Made by a program: the position numbers and the translations under genes. DNA of 64,000 bases, taken from Acrasis kona (lineage: Eukaryota > Heterolobosea > Eutetramitea > Acrasida > Acrasidae). This document shows positions 22,509 to 31,011 of this stretch, one piece after another. The notes under the pieces were generated by a model. That model was not told the origin of the DNA. It did no database searches and worked only from the letters and a program-made list of their open reading frames with translations. Within the stretch, counting starts at the first letter, position 1. Each line of letters opens with the position of its first letter. Location of the stretch: the NCBI GenBank assembly GCA_026419775.2, contig JAOPGA020000625.1, positions 25,132-89,131 of the forward strand, given 5' to 3'.

Positions 22509-23885
22509 ATGACGTACGAGCAGAGTACACTTACTGATGCCAACACAGCTAGAGTAAACGCTGTTGTCAGAGCCGACGATTTCACAAATAATATAAAAAG
22601 GGAGTACCATACTGTGTTCGTGGACTCAGAGTCCTTTCGCATAACACGAGACTATAAAATCAGGAAAACAATAGGCCAGGGAAGCTATGGTAGAGTGTGT
22701 AGCGCTACCAAGATTAGTACTGGAGAGAAGGTTGCCATCAAGAAGAATAAAGACATTTTCCCAAGAGCCAGTGAAACCCCAGACAAGGCATCGAAAGGGC
22801 GGTCACTGCTGTCACAAAAAAGAATATTGAGGGAGTTAAAGATTCTAAAACATTTAAAGCACCCTAACATCATATCACTAAAGCAGTGTGTGATACCTGA
22901 AAACTACGACAAGTTCAGCGATGTATACTTTATAACAGATTTGATGGAAGCAGACATGAGAGACGTCCTCAACTCCACACAGCCCCTAACGGACCAACAC
23001 ATCCAGTACTTCATGTACCAACTACTACTTGCCGTATATTACATGCACAGTGCCGATGTGCTTCACAGAGACATGAAGCCCGAGAACATTCTACTAAACA
23101 ATGACTGCGAACTAAAGCTTTGTGACTTTGGTTTGTCGCGTGGAATAGACTTTGAACTTAACCCTACCATGAGCACCAACTACGTACAAACAAGGTGGTA
23201 CCGTGCACCAGAGTTGCTATTGAACAATGAAACAGTCAGCAAGGAGACAGACATGTGGAGCGTTGGGTGCATAATGGCAGAGTTAGTTGGAAGGAGAGTC
23301 ATGTTCCAGGGCAAGTCACCTATAGAACAAATGAAGATCATTGTTGACAAATTGGGGACACCTCAGGTAGAAAACATTAAGGGATGCGCCCAGGGGATAG
23401 ACTTTGTTACCAAGCTGCCGTACAGCAAAGGTCGCAAGTTCACAGACATGTTCCCACAGGCCAGTCCTTTGGCCTTGGACCTAATCAAGAAATTACTACA
23501 ATTCAACCACGAAAAACGCATAAGCGCCTTTGATGCATTGCACCATCCATACTTTAAGAACTATTACGACGAACGCGACGTGCTCAAGTGCGAGTCGAAA
23601 TTCGATTTTTCTTTCGAGGATGGACTTTCCGACAGCGAGAGCATCAAGATGGAAGCATACAATACAATTTTGGAAATAGAAGGCGTCAATATTACGCGCA
23701 CGCAAGATAGAAATAGTGACCGTGAGTTATGTAACAAACTGCAGGGGTTCAAATTTGGAGAAGAGAATCAAGAAATAAGAGAACCCGTTAAAGTAGTCAA
23801 AAACTATGATGGAGAGGAAGAAAGAAATGATGCACGCCGAAAATTTTCCATTGTGCGCAAGATCAAAGGTCTCCTAAAAATGTAA
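22509..23885 (+). CDS. MAP kinase with TNY activation loop
   Basis: A single exon of 458 residues. Kinase motifs: glycine loop GQGSYGRV (57-64), VAIKK (75-79), HRDMKPEN (186-193), DFG (206-208), activation motif T-N-Y (223-225) followed by VQTRWYRAPE, and CMGC features WSVGCIMAE and the MAPK insert. All catalytic residues are present, so it is probably active. An insertion of about 15 residues rich in K, S and E follows VAIKK. A C-terminal extension of about 95 residues contains a basic tail (RRKFSIVRKIKGLLKM). Known MAPKs mostly carry TEY, TDY, TGY or TPY; TNY is rare. The closest group (ERK-like versus ERK7/8-like) is unresolved. Confidence 0.92.
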   Translation: MTYEQSTLTDANTARVNAVVRADDFTNNIKREYHTVFVDSESFRITRDYKIRKTIGQGSYGRVCSATKISTGEKVAIKKNKDIFPRASETPDKASKGRSLLSQKRILRELKILKHLKHPNIISLKQCVIPENYDKFSDVYFITDLMEADMRDVLNSTQPLTDQHIQYFMYQLLLAVYYMHSADVLHRDMKPENILLNNDCELKLCDFGLSRGIDFELNPTMSTNYVQTRWYRAPELLLNNETVSKETDMWSVGCIMAELVGRRVMFQGKSPIEQMKIIVDKLGTPQVENIKGCAQGIDFVTKLPYSKGRKFTDMFPQASPLALDLIKKLLQFNHEKRISAFDALHHPYFKNYYDERDVLKCESKFDFSFEDGLSDSESIKMEAYNTILEIEGVNITRTQDRNSDRELCNKLQGFKFGEENQEIREPVKVVKNYDGEEERNDARRKFSIVRKIKGLLKM

Positions 23886-24374
23886 TAAATTGTATTTCTA
23901 GCTTTATTTATAATGTTGAATGAGTTAATTAATGACATTGGCCTCCCATGACTACAACCATATGAAAAAGATATCATCAAGTAAAATCAAATACGACCTA
24001 CCTGATGATAGACCACCATGGTCTCTCTAATCTCATATGGAATACTAAATTAGCGGGCCCCGCTCTGTCGCTACTTCGGGCTAGATTAGATTAATTCTTC
24101 AACAGAGACCTTAAGAAAAAAGAATATCTGTTGTGTTCTAAAAGCCTCACTCGAACACCTATTGCTGACATGTCCAGATGCGTCCATCGCTATAGGCGGC
24201 CTACAATTTGACATTAACTCTGTTNTAGTGGATCATTTCATATCGGATCACAAGATTATCCTAAAATGGAACTCTCTTTCGATCGAGCTTTGTCCGGAGC
24301 CAAGAAGAGTGATATTGTCGATGGACAGAAAGCTTTAAGTACATTTTCAACAAACCATCGCTAATTCTACATTA
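23886..24374. other. Gene-poor sequence with GC-rich palindromic core
   Basis: No gene is seen. Within this AT-rich stretch a GC-rich, partly palindromic segment (AGCGGGCCCCGCTCTG, near 24053-24068) stands out. On the minus strand it reads CAGAGCGGGGCCCGCT, resembling the ends of some hAT-type elements. An ambiguous base N lies at 24225. Confidence 0.3.
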
Positions 24375-24692
24375 AAAAAAGTTCGTCCTTCAAGAAGCGA
24401 TGTATGGAAACACGCCGAAAGAATTCTAGAGAATGCAAAAACAAAGTATGGAATATGCAACTACTGCAAAAGATCTTTTAGCTGCTCTGATGGCATGGGA
24501 AGCATTCGTCACCATTTGATCCACGACCATCCAGAAATTTCGAAACAAACACTTTCGCTAGGAGCCCTAACTTCCTACCAAGAATTAAATCATCTATTAA
24601 CGGTGCAAGCAACTGCTTTCTACAGTATACATTTTCTCTTGTCAGTATTGTTTGTGACAGAGAACGCAAACATGCTAAGGGTGTGTTGGTAG
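24375..24692 (+). pseudogene. BED-type zinc-finger relic (probable DNA-transposon fragment)
   Basis: The frame is open from a TAA at about 24372 to the TAG at 24692, without an early ATG. It encodes a BED finger: SDVWKHAERI, then CNYCKRSF (C-x2-C) and, after a short spacer, IRHHLIHDH (H-rich second half). BED fingers are typical of hAT-like transposases and genes derived from them. The sequence after the finger looks non-coding in character, and no DDE or dimerisation region follows in any frame. I treat it as a fragment. A splice-like acceptor (AAAAAAAG) precedes the finger. Confidence 0.5.
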
Positions 24693-24746
24693 TATGATGT
24701 TACTTTTTCCTGCTCAGTCGCTCATGAAAACGCACTTTTCTTTACA

Positions 24747-24863
24747 ATGGACCCCAAAATAAGTAGGAAGAGGAAGGTACATGATAGAGCAAATGAAGAT
24801 TCCATAGTAGCTGTTCAGAACGGTACCACTATTGTTTCTGGCACACAGCAACCTTCTACATGA
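24747..24863 (+). pseudogene. Short ORF with nuclear-localisation-like start, 38 aa
   Basis: It starts MDPKISRKRKVHDRANED and ends at a TGA after 38 codons. The SRKRK patch looks like a nuclear localisation signal, and a GTACAT splice-donor-like site follows it. It may be a first exon of a decayed or unrecognised gene, or chance. No partner exon is found nearby. Confidence 0.2.
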
Positions 24864-25898
24864 CATAACATGATAATTATTGGAGATGTAGCAAACTATT
24901 AGTCATGAACACAAGCACTAAAACTAAATTTCTCATGTCATTGAAACTGAACCGCTACCATGTCCATAATAAACCATTACAAATATTGCGCTGATACGTA
25001 TACATCATTGATAAAGGGGAAGTAAATGTAACACAAAACATTTACATACTCAATAAAATCATCTTTTCTAATTTGTTAAAACTGTATTTATAAATAAAAC
25101 CCATCTCATACGAGTGAGACGACGTGAAACGCTCAGTAGCGTCATCTCTGTACCTAGATCAGTTGCGCTATCGGTTAGTCGTGTTGAGATGGTGAGCGAT
25201 ACACCAAACAAAAACATTAAACACCACAAAATGTTCAAAAGATTGCCCAAGACTTTGAATATTAATCCATGTTTTGTTTTTTATTTGTACTTATAATTGA
25301 TTTCGACAATCTTTATGCTTCCCCATGCACTGTTAGGCAAATGTTTTATGAACCAAACACTAATGCAATGGTTCACAACCACTCTTTTTTTGTTTTTCAC
25401 ATCCTGGACTATTCTGCGGTTTGTCAAGATATTGACTACTTCAATACTCTCCATGCCCTATCCCATTGATAATTGTTCCTTTTTGTTGTTTGAGGCTGAC
25501 ATCACGGCCGTTGGGCATGGGTTCGACCCCAATTTAATCTCGTATAACATTAATTCGAGTGTCGGTTGAGAATAAAATCATCAAACTTTTCACTTGATAA
25601 TGTTACCTGTGTATATATTTTGGTCGTTCAAATCTATAAAGTGATTTTTACGACTTGATATTGTAGACTTTATGTGTCACTCTACTACTTCATGTGTGAG
25701 ATGAACACTGCGGTCAACTTGATACCATTGTAACGAAACATAACAGCACTGATGCGTATGTTCTGTAATTGTGGCATTCATAAATTATTAATAATCTATT
25801 GATAGGTTATGAACAGAAATTCAACAAACTCCATTATTAATATTATTAATAATTTGTCAAAAATCAATCAAAAATTTATTGATTCGCCAATAGCAGGA
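24864..25898. other. Gene-poor sequence
   Basis: AT-rich, with no ORF that resembles a protein. Minus-strand frame 25068-25250 begins MGNLLNILWCLMFLFGVS and looks like a signal peptide, but it is only 60 codons and overlaps a foldback (25101-25192). A GGTTCGA sequence at about 25520 was tested as a tRNA T-arm and rejected. Confidence 0.4.
25101..25192. repeat. 92-bp foldback with inner perfect hairpin
   Basis: Arm CCATCTCA (25101-25108) pairs with TGAGATGG (25185-25192). After a 1/2-nt bulge, ACGA (25110-25113) pairs with TCGT (25179-25182). Inside lies a perfect hairpin ACGCT-CAGT-AGCGT (25129-25142). It could be a structured RNA, a small foldback element or chance. Confidence 0.35.
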
Positions 25899-26579
25899 CT
25901 AGGGCACCAATGAACCAGATAGAACTAAATTGATCTCTTCTAGATCAATTCCGTTAATGTGCTCTCTCATGGCATCTGTGAACACACCTTCCTCAACAGC
26001 CATACCATAACCAGCCACATTAAGGAACTTGTCACAGATCTCCAATGCTGTTCTATTGTAAACAAGAGAAAGGCGACTCTTCCTCTTTACTGGTTTCTTC
26101 TCTTCATCACACAAGTTATTCAAAGTGAAGGCATTGTGGAGTGTTGGCACTTGGGTTTTTTCTAATTTTATGATGTGAACCCCATCAAGGTCCAGCAAGC
26201 ACGATAGGAACATGGCAAGCACATTCCTTGATGCGTGTCTTAATTCTCCAAACACAATGGATTCCTCCTGGTATCTCCACATCAAATCGCTGGGGAATGG
26301 CAGATAGCGACAAAGATCTTCCGGCTGAATTCTTGAAAGACTCCCATGAACCTTGAAGATTAGGGAGGCTCTTTTAATTGCCTCAATCACTTTCTTGTCT
26401 CGTGGCAACACGAGTAGTACGTCAATGCTTTTTGACATTTGATGTGTTGAAAAGTGATTGACATCTTCTTCGAAGGACGCCAAACTGTTGCAGAAGTAGA
26501 GTAGTGTGTCGCATGGATAGTTCTTGTAGAAGTTATATATGTAGTCATATACTTGAACAGCGTTTAAGTCTTGCATCAT
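25899..26579 (-). CDS. Hypothetical protein, 226 aa, intact ORF in gene-poor island
   Basis: The only long intact ORF in the 4.6-kb island. It begins MMQDLNAVQVYDYIYNFY and is mostly helical and hydrophobic-polar mixed, with a middle FPSDLMWRYQEES segment and a basic patch EEKKPVKRKSRL before a last globular part. There is no signal peptide or transmembrane segment. I recognise no family. Codon use resembles the surrounding genes, which favours a real gene rather than a relic. An upstream exon is possible, since the ATG sits shortly after a splice-like region, but none is needed. Confidence 0.6.
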   Translation of the reverse strand: MMQDLNAVQVYDYIYNFYKNYPCDTLLYFCNSLASFEEDVNHFSTHQMSKSIDVLLVLPRDKKVIEAIKRASLIFKVHGSLSRIQPEDLCRYLPFPSDLMWRYQEESIVFGELRHASRNVLAMFLSCLLDLDGVHIIKLEKTQVPTLHNAFTLNNLCDEEKKPVKRKSRLSLVYNRTALEICDKFLNVAGYGMAVEEGVFTDAMREHINGIDLEEINLVLSGSLVP

Positions 26580-26897
26580 GATCGAATTTCTTTTCGACCT
26601 GATAAAGAAGTGAGTTATTACAATCTTTCTTGGATTTTTGGAATTAAAATGTTGTGTTTTTGTCGTTTAAGTTTGTTTAGTCTATATGATTTATGATTTT
26701 GGATTTTCTGTTTGGATTACTCTATTTCTCCGTGTAGTGTTAAGGACGTTGTACTACTAAATTTGTACTACAGAGGATGACACTCAAACAATAAGCAGTC
26801 TTGAATACAGCAGTGATGAAGAGTTAGATTGCAGCGAACCAACAAATTGTAAATCAAAATAAAACGGTATACTTTATTAAACTTTGGTGATGAGTTA
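26580..26897. other. Non-coding AT-rich spacer
   Basis: This 318-bp stretch lies upstream of the 226-aa gene and downstream of the next minus-strand fragment. No ORF, repeat or RNA gene is seen. Confidence 0.4.
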
Positions 26898-27182
26898 CTA
26901 GTAGCTCTTGTCTTCGTCGGGGATATGCATGACCCGTTCACCCTTCTCCTTGCAGTCTCTGGCAGTCGGAAACGAACCAGGAGATAGTGACTACATTTTG
27001 AAGGGAGCTTTATGGACCAGGACCGCACTAGGCAGAGGCTCCTCAGATTCGAACTTGTAGATCACGCGTTTCATTAACGCAACAACAAATTGTAAATCGA
27101 GTTCGGTTGGACATCCATCAACATGAAAGTTCGGGAATTTTGAAATATCAACAGCAATGACGGATGTATTCCAAAAGTTTGC
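26898..27182 (-). pseudogene. Two-exon gene fragment of unknown family, 5' part missing
   Basis: Minus-strand frame 27182-26995, then a 36-nt GT-AG intron (26959-26994), then 26958-26898 ending in TAG. It yields about 82 residues: FPNFHVDGCPTELDLQFVVA ... MKRVIYKFESEEPLPSAVLV ... then, across the intron, KIDCKEKGERVMHIPDED. The join restores frame exactly and the intron has the size typical of this genome, so this is real gene sequence. A stop bounds the frame upstream at 27183-27185 and no start exon is apparent, so it may be a truncated gene. I do not recognise the family. Confidence 0.45.
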
Positions 27183-27582
27183 TCAAGAGAATTTTTGAGG
27201 AGCATTACCACTTTTTAAACGAAGAGAATGAGTACGGAAGAACACCATTATACATTGCCGCTCACGCGGGTCGGGAAGATATTGTCAAGTACCTACTGAG
27301 TATTGGCAGACGAATGTCATGAAGAACTGTATCATCAAATGAACTTTTTACACCACTGCTGAGCACGATTTCAAGAAATACAATAGCCACACCATTCTAG
27401 CCAATACTTTAAGAGGAACACAATTTGTTGAGATCCGGCGGTTCTTTACCAACACTGTTACGAAAGTACTCACCGCGGTGGTCAGCTTTTTATTAATAGA
27501 GAAAGAGAAGATCCACAAACGCGTAGCCACAGTTAAGGAATGGTCATGCGGTTTAATCTGTACAAGAGTGTGCAGGGAATAG
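27164..27582 (+). pseudogene. Frameshifted ankyrin-repeat gene remnant
   Basis: From the ATG at 27164 the frame encodes an ankyrin unit, NEYGRTPLYIAAHAGREDIV followed by KYLLSIG. It hits a TGA at 27320-27322. Coding character then continues in a second frame (ADECHEELYHQMNF) and after a T-run in a third frame (YTTAEHDFKKYNSHTILANT onwards) to a TAG at 27582. Two single-base shifts, both at homopolymer or GG sites, explain the pattern. It could be a decayed gene or sequencing error in a real one. The first part overlaps the minus-strand fragment by about 19 bp. Confidence 0.5.
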
Positions 27583-27983
27583 AGGAGTAAGTAATATTAT
27601 ACCAAAGCACCCTAACTGGTTTAGATCCGAATTAGGTTTCACAAGAGTACAACTACAATCCTCCTCGCCGACAAGGACCGAAACAAAGTCAATAGAAAGG
27701 TACATAACATTTCATAACCGACATTCATTTGGAGCAGTAACCGCATTCTTGACCTACGTGATACAACCCATTCTCAAACTACGATACAATCAACATATAA
27801 TACATACTCTACCTACTTCAAGACATTAANATCAATCATCGGCTTGAAGCAGGTAGAGTATGAGGCAAGAGGGATTATCATTAGGGATGTAGCTCTAACT
27901 ATAACTAACTGGAAGTTGACTAATTAATTATCAACTAATTGTGAATTAACTAATAATTATAGTAACTTGAAATTTATTATAGT
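27583..27983. other. Non-coding sequence with inverted repeat and AT-rich core
   Basis: There is no coding signal. It contains the 20-bp inverted repeat at 27803-27862 and an AT-rich stretch (about 27890-27970) made of degenerate AACTAA/TTAGTT words, similar on the opposite strand to 28165-28245. Confidence 0.4.
27803..27862. repeat. 20-bp inverted repeat around an ambiguous base
   Basis: Left arm 27803-27822 (CATACTCTACCTACTTCAAG) is the reverse complement of right arm 27843-27862 with one mismatch (19 of 20). The 20-nt spacer contains the N at 27830. Confidence 0.7.
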
Positions 27984-28153
27984 TTACAGAAGAAGGAATT
28001 CATTCACTTCCTTTGATACAGGATGACCCATTATCATTCCAAGGTTCGCAATAATTGCACACGAATAGAAAGCAATGTGATGCTTCTCTCTACTATGCCT
28101 CCATGTCTGCTGAAAATTCCAAATGCTTTGATCCTTCCAATTGCGTTCTCTAC
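27984..28153 (-). pseudogene. DDE-transposase C-terminal relic (PIF/Harbinger- or IS4-like)
   Basis: On the minus strand from 28153, one frame reads VENAIGRIKAFGIFSR, matching the xExxxGRLKxxxxLS block that holds the last catalytic Glu of DDE_Tnp_4-type transposases. The adjacent frame continues REKHHIAFYSCAIIANLGM and ends at a TAA (27984-27986), matching the C-terminal helix block (h..CAILxNLR). The two blocks are in different frames, so the copy is frameshifted and dead. A splice-like acceptor (TTTTGTAG) precedes it. The flanking AT-rich segments (27890-27970 and 28165-28245) are weakly inverted repeats of each other. Confidence 0.55.
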
Positions 28154-28506
28154 AAAATAAATTTTAATAGTTGAGTTCAGTTAGTTATTGTTAGTTAATT
28201 TGATAGTTATTTAATTATTTTGAGTTAAGAGCTAAACTCTATTCTATTTAATTTGCTACTTTTTATTACTAGTAATAAAATAATTTTTGTACTATGTGTT
28301 GCCATCAAAAATACCTTGTCCTTACTTCTTTTTTTCCTTGCCGCATACTGTTTTTAATAGCTGTTTTTTACGAAAAACATACAAAATTGTTCAGCGCAAT
28401 AAAGCGATAAGATTTGTGTTTTATTGTCTAATAGAGTTGTCAATCTGTTCCAAATCAATCATTGCTCAACCAATGATATCGTTACAAAATTGTTGTCATA
28501 CACATA
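28154..28506. other. AT-rich spacer
   Basis: Very AT-rich with degenerate TTAGTT words at 28165-28245. No ORF of note. It is presumably the promoter region of the next plus-strand gene. Confidence 0.35.
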
Positions 28507-28941
28507 ATGCTCTATGAGCTGATACAATTCTTTTTGAAACGAGTTTCCAGACGTTGGAGAGATGAAGAATCAGAACAAGAATCCAAAACTAGTGTAATTG
28601 TTGTATTGAATACCGATAATCTTAGAACAATTCAAGGACCCCAGAGTAAGGATGACCTAATGATGGTTTCTATGGACAAGTCCTCTGAGGCACAAGACGA
28701 AAGAATTGCATTAAGGTTGAAACACTATCCTGATTCTAACGTATCTGTTACGGGACACGTGGACCACAATCTGCTCTCATTCGTAATGAACATTCTATTG
28801 TCTCATAGGCTGAAGAGTATAGTAATTATGAAGAAGAGCAACTTACAGCCCATTCAAAATGAGGAAGATGATGACGTACAAGACATTTTCGCGTACAAGC
28901 CCTCAAAGGCAGAGAGAACAAACTTGGAGGAAAGATTTTGA
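28507..28941 (+). CDS. Small hypothetical protein, 144 aa, possible proteasome-assembly-chaperone fold
   Basis: The ATG is at 28507, but the first 15 residues overlap AT-rich sequence, and a TTTCCAG acceptor near 28542 means the true first exon could lie upstream. The body alternates strands and helices: TSVIVVLNTDN, LMMVSMDKSS, ALRLKHYPDS, VTGHVDHNLLSFVMNILL, KSIVIMKKSN, then an acidic tail. This pattern is weakly like PSMG3/PAC3 proteasome assembly chaperones. That is a guess from secondary-structure order, not from a signature. The stop converges on NOA1, 20 bp away. Confidence 0.5.
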   Translation: MLYELIQFFLKRVSRRWRDEESEQESKTSVIVVLNTDNLRTIQGPQSKDDLMMVSMDKSSEAQDERIALRLKHYPDSNVSVTGHVDHNLLSFVMNILLSHRLKSIVIMKKSNLQPIQNEEDDDVQDIFAYKPSKAERTNLEERF

Positions 28942-28961
28942 CATTAAAAATACAGCGAAGA

Positions 28962-30911
28962 TTAATGAATTGTTCTAATGTATTGGTCCTTCTTTAGATA
29001 CATGGTCTCAAATGGCAAAATGCTATCTCTTACATAAATCTCCAACTTCTCGGGAACATAAACATCCACAATCAAGTGTCCAACGCCAGTCACTGATATC
29101 CACCCAACACCAGGTATCACAATGTCAGCAATGCTCTTTCCACGTGTCACCCCATTAAATTCAAATGTCTTCTTCTTTGGCATATCCCACAACACATGAC
29201 TCGTTCTGATGTCATCAGCTTCCTGCTGTTGTAATTTAATCTGGCTTGCATTATCTGCATCTGGGAACAGCAGGGGAGGCGATAATATACGGGTACCAAA
29301 ATGTTCTTTATAGAATTCACCAGCACGTTCGTTTCCGGTGATGTGTACATCTAACGATGTTGAGCTGAATAAAGTAAAGAATGCAATCTTCCAATGTTCA
29401 TGCTTTGTTTCGCAGCTAATGTAATCGATCCTGGCGAGACCACCCAGGAACAATGTCCTCCCTGGTCTCATTTGATAAAACTTGGGCACGAGCCTACGAT
29501 CAGGCATCAACTTTTTGTAATCATCGATGGCCAACAGGTTGAGTGCAGAATGTGGATGAATCACTCCGGGAGTGTCGAACAGATAACTATTGGTTGGTTT
29601 GCGCGTAATCAACTCTCCAGTCTCCTCGTCCTTGATGGTGGTATTGCGGTTCTTTGCTGATGTTAAGATTAAACTTTGAGAGTTGAGGGTGGTGCCGGGA
29701 ACCAACGATGTGGTGAGGCTTGTTCTTGCTACACGATCCTTTGATACGCGATCGATTAAAAAATCATAATCTGCCTCCTCCAACTTTTTTGGAAAGTTGA
29801 TCTTTTTTGACTTGTCGTGTGCAGGGAATTGTTGGACTAGTCGATTGATCAGAGTTGATTTTCCAACATTCGTGCATCCTACAATGTAAACGTCCCTGTA
29901 TCCTTTCCTTAACTTTTCAATCTGATTGGCCAGTTGGATCATTCCTTCTCCTGTCTTACTGGACACCATCACCACTCCTCTGATCTGTGATTTGATGTTT
30001 CCTTGTAACTCTTCGTCATTATCAAACTCGTCCAGATGCCTCTTGCGGGTTAGTTGCGGCATGTGGTCTGACACCTGCTTTTTGAGCCACTCTCTAATGC
30101 GAGCGTCGTTGGTTCTTTTGCGAGGAAGTAAATCAAGTTTATTGCCAACAATCAGTACAGGATTTTCGGTGCCCACTACTTTTTCAAAGTCTGGAATGAT
30201 GCTCCCCTCGACATTGAACAAGTCGACGATCTTGACAACCATCAATCTCTTCTTTTCTTTCAGCTTTGATAAACTCTTATAAAAGTCCTGTGCAGAAATG
30301 TCAACCGACATGTTTTGACCATTGTAATTGATGAGTTCAAAACAACGCTGGCAAACAATTGGTTTTTGTTTCTTGATTCTCTCAAATGCCTGCAACTGTG
30401 GTCTGTCTAGTACAAGAGCATCATCTGGTACAATGTGCTTCTTAATGTCGTCGACTTTATGTTTTGTATTTGCCGCTCTATCTCTATGATATTGTGATAT
30501 AAGCTTCTTTTTGACTTCCAAGTACATTTTGGTGTCGTCTGCTAACTTCCCTATTATTTTTGGGTCAATGTAACCAATTTTTTGTGGATCGTTGCTGTGT
30601 ATTCTAGCGCCACAGCCGGGGCAGTTGGCCGAACTTGCGATGACATCGTCCACTGTGATTGGTTTGATCCCCGTAATTTGAAGTGTTACTTCTTGATTTG
30701 ATTCTTTGTTCTTTTCTTTCATTATCTTTTTACGTTCCCTTGTACGTTTTCCAAGGGGAATGTGCTTCATGCTCAACCTTTCTTTTTTAGGATAAAGCCT
30801 GGTTTTTGGGCGTCCAACATCTTGTGAGCGATGTGCGCTATATACGAATGATGAAGAAAAGCATCTGCTTAATAATGGAAACTGTAACTTGTTGTTGAGC
30901 AACCTGTTCAT
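28962..30911 (-). CDS. NOA1: Mitochondrial circularly permuted GTPase NOA1 (YqeH family)
   Basis: A single exon of 649 residues. The N-terminus is basic and Ser-rich (RCFSSSFVYSAHRS), a likely mitochondrial presequence. A zinc-binding block starts CPGCGARIH and its second half is CQRCFELINY, as in YqeH. The GTPase motifs are in permuted order: G4 GNKLDLLP, G5 VSSKTGEG, G1 GCTNVGKST, G2 near VPGTT, G3 DTPGV. The C-terminal domain (RTLFLGGLARIDY ... DIVIPGVGWISVTG) is also typical. The family acts in small-ribosomal-subunit assembly; NOA1 is needed for mitochondrial translation. A 40-residue Lys/Asp-rich insert lies between G4 and G5. Confidence 0.95.
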   Translation of the reverse strand: MNRLLNNKLQFPLLSRCFSSSFVYSAHRSQDVGRPKTRLYPKKERLSMKHIPLGKRTRERKKIMKEKNKESNQEVTLQITGIKPITVDDVIASSANCPGCGARIHSNDPQKIGYIDPKIIGKLADDTKMYLEVKKKLISQYHRDRAANTKHKVDDIKKHIVPDDALVLDRPQLQAFERIKKQKPIVCQRCFELINYNGQNMSVDISAQDFYKSLSKLKEKKRLMVVKIVDLFNVEGSIIPDFEKVVGTENPVLIVGNKLDLLPRKRTNDARIREWLKKQVSDHMPQLTRKRHLDEFDNDEELQGNIKSQIRGVVMVSSKTGEGMIQLANQIEKLRKGYRDVYIVGCTNVGKSTLINRLVQQFPAHDKSKKINFPKKLEEADYDFLIDRVSKDRVARTSLTTSLVPGTTLNSQSLILTSAKNRNTTIKDEETGELITRKPTNSYLFDTPGVIHPHSALNLLAIDDYKKLMPDRRLVPKFYQMRPGRTLFLGGLARIDYISCETKHEHWKIAFFTLFSSTSLDVHITGNERAGEFYKEHFGTRILSPPLLFPDADNASQIKLQQQEADDIRTSHVLWDMPKKKTFEFNGVTRGKSIADIVIPGVGWISVTGVGHLIVDVYVPEKLEIYVRDSILPFETMYLKKDQYIRTIH

Positions 30912-31011
30912 TTCACAAAAAGTACTTGATTCATTATTGTAAAAGTGTTTGAAGTTGTGACCTTCACTTAAAAAATAAGAGGATGACGTCTTTTATGTAA
31001 TATGAAATCAT

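Noticed and set aside
25510-25535. GGTTCGACCCC resembling a tRNA T-arm
   Set aside because: T-stem bases do not pair in tRNA register, and no D-arm or anticodon arm lies upstream at the right spacing.
27040-27065. TTCGAA-containing T-arm-like sequence on the minus strand
   Set aside because: It lies inside a clear coding frame (VIYKFESEE), and the flanking bases do not form a stem.
27885-28250. Complete MITE with terminal inverted repeats
   Set aside because: The AT-rich flanks are only loosely inverted and no target duplication is seen, so only a transposase relic is claimed.
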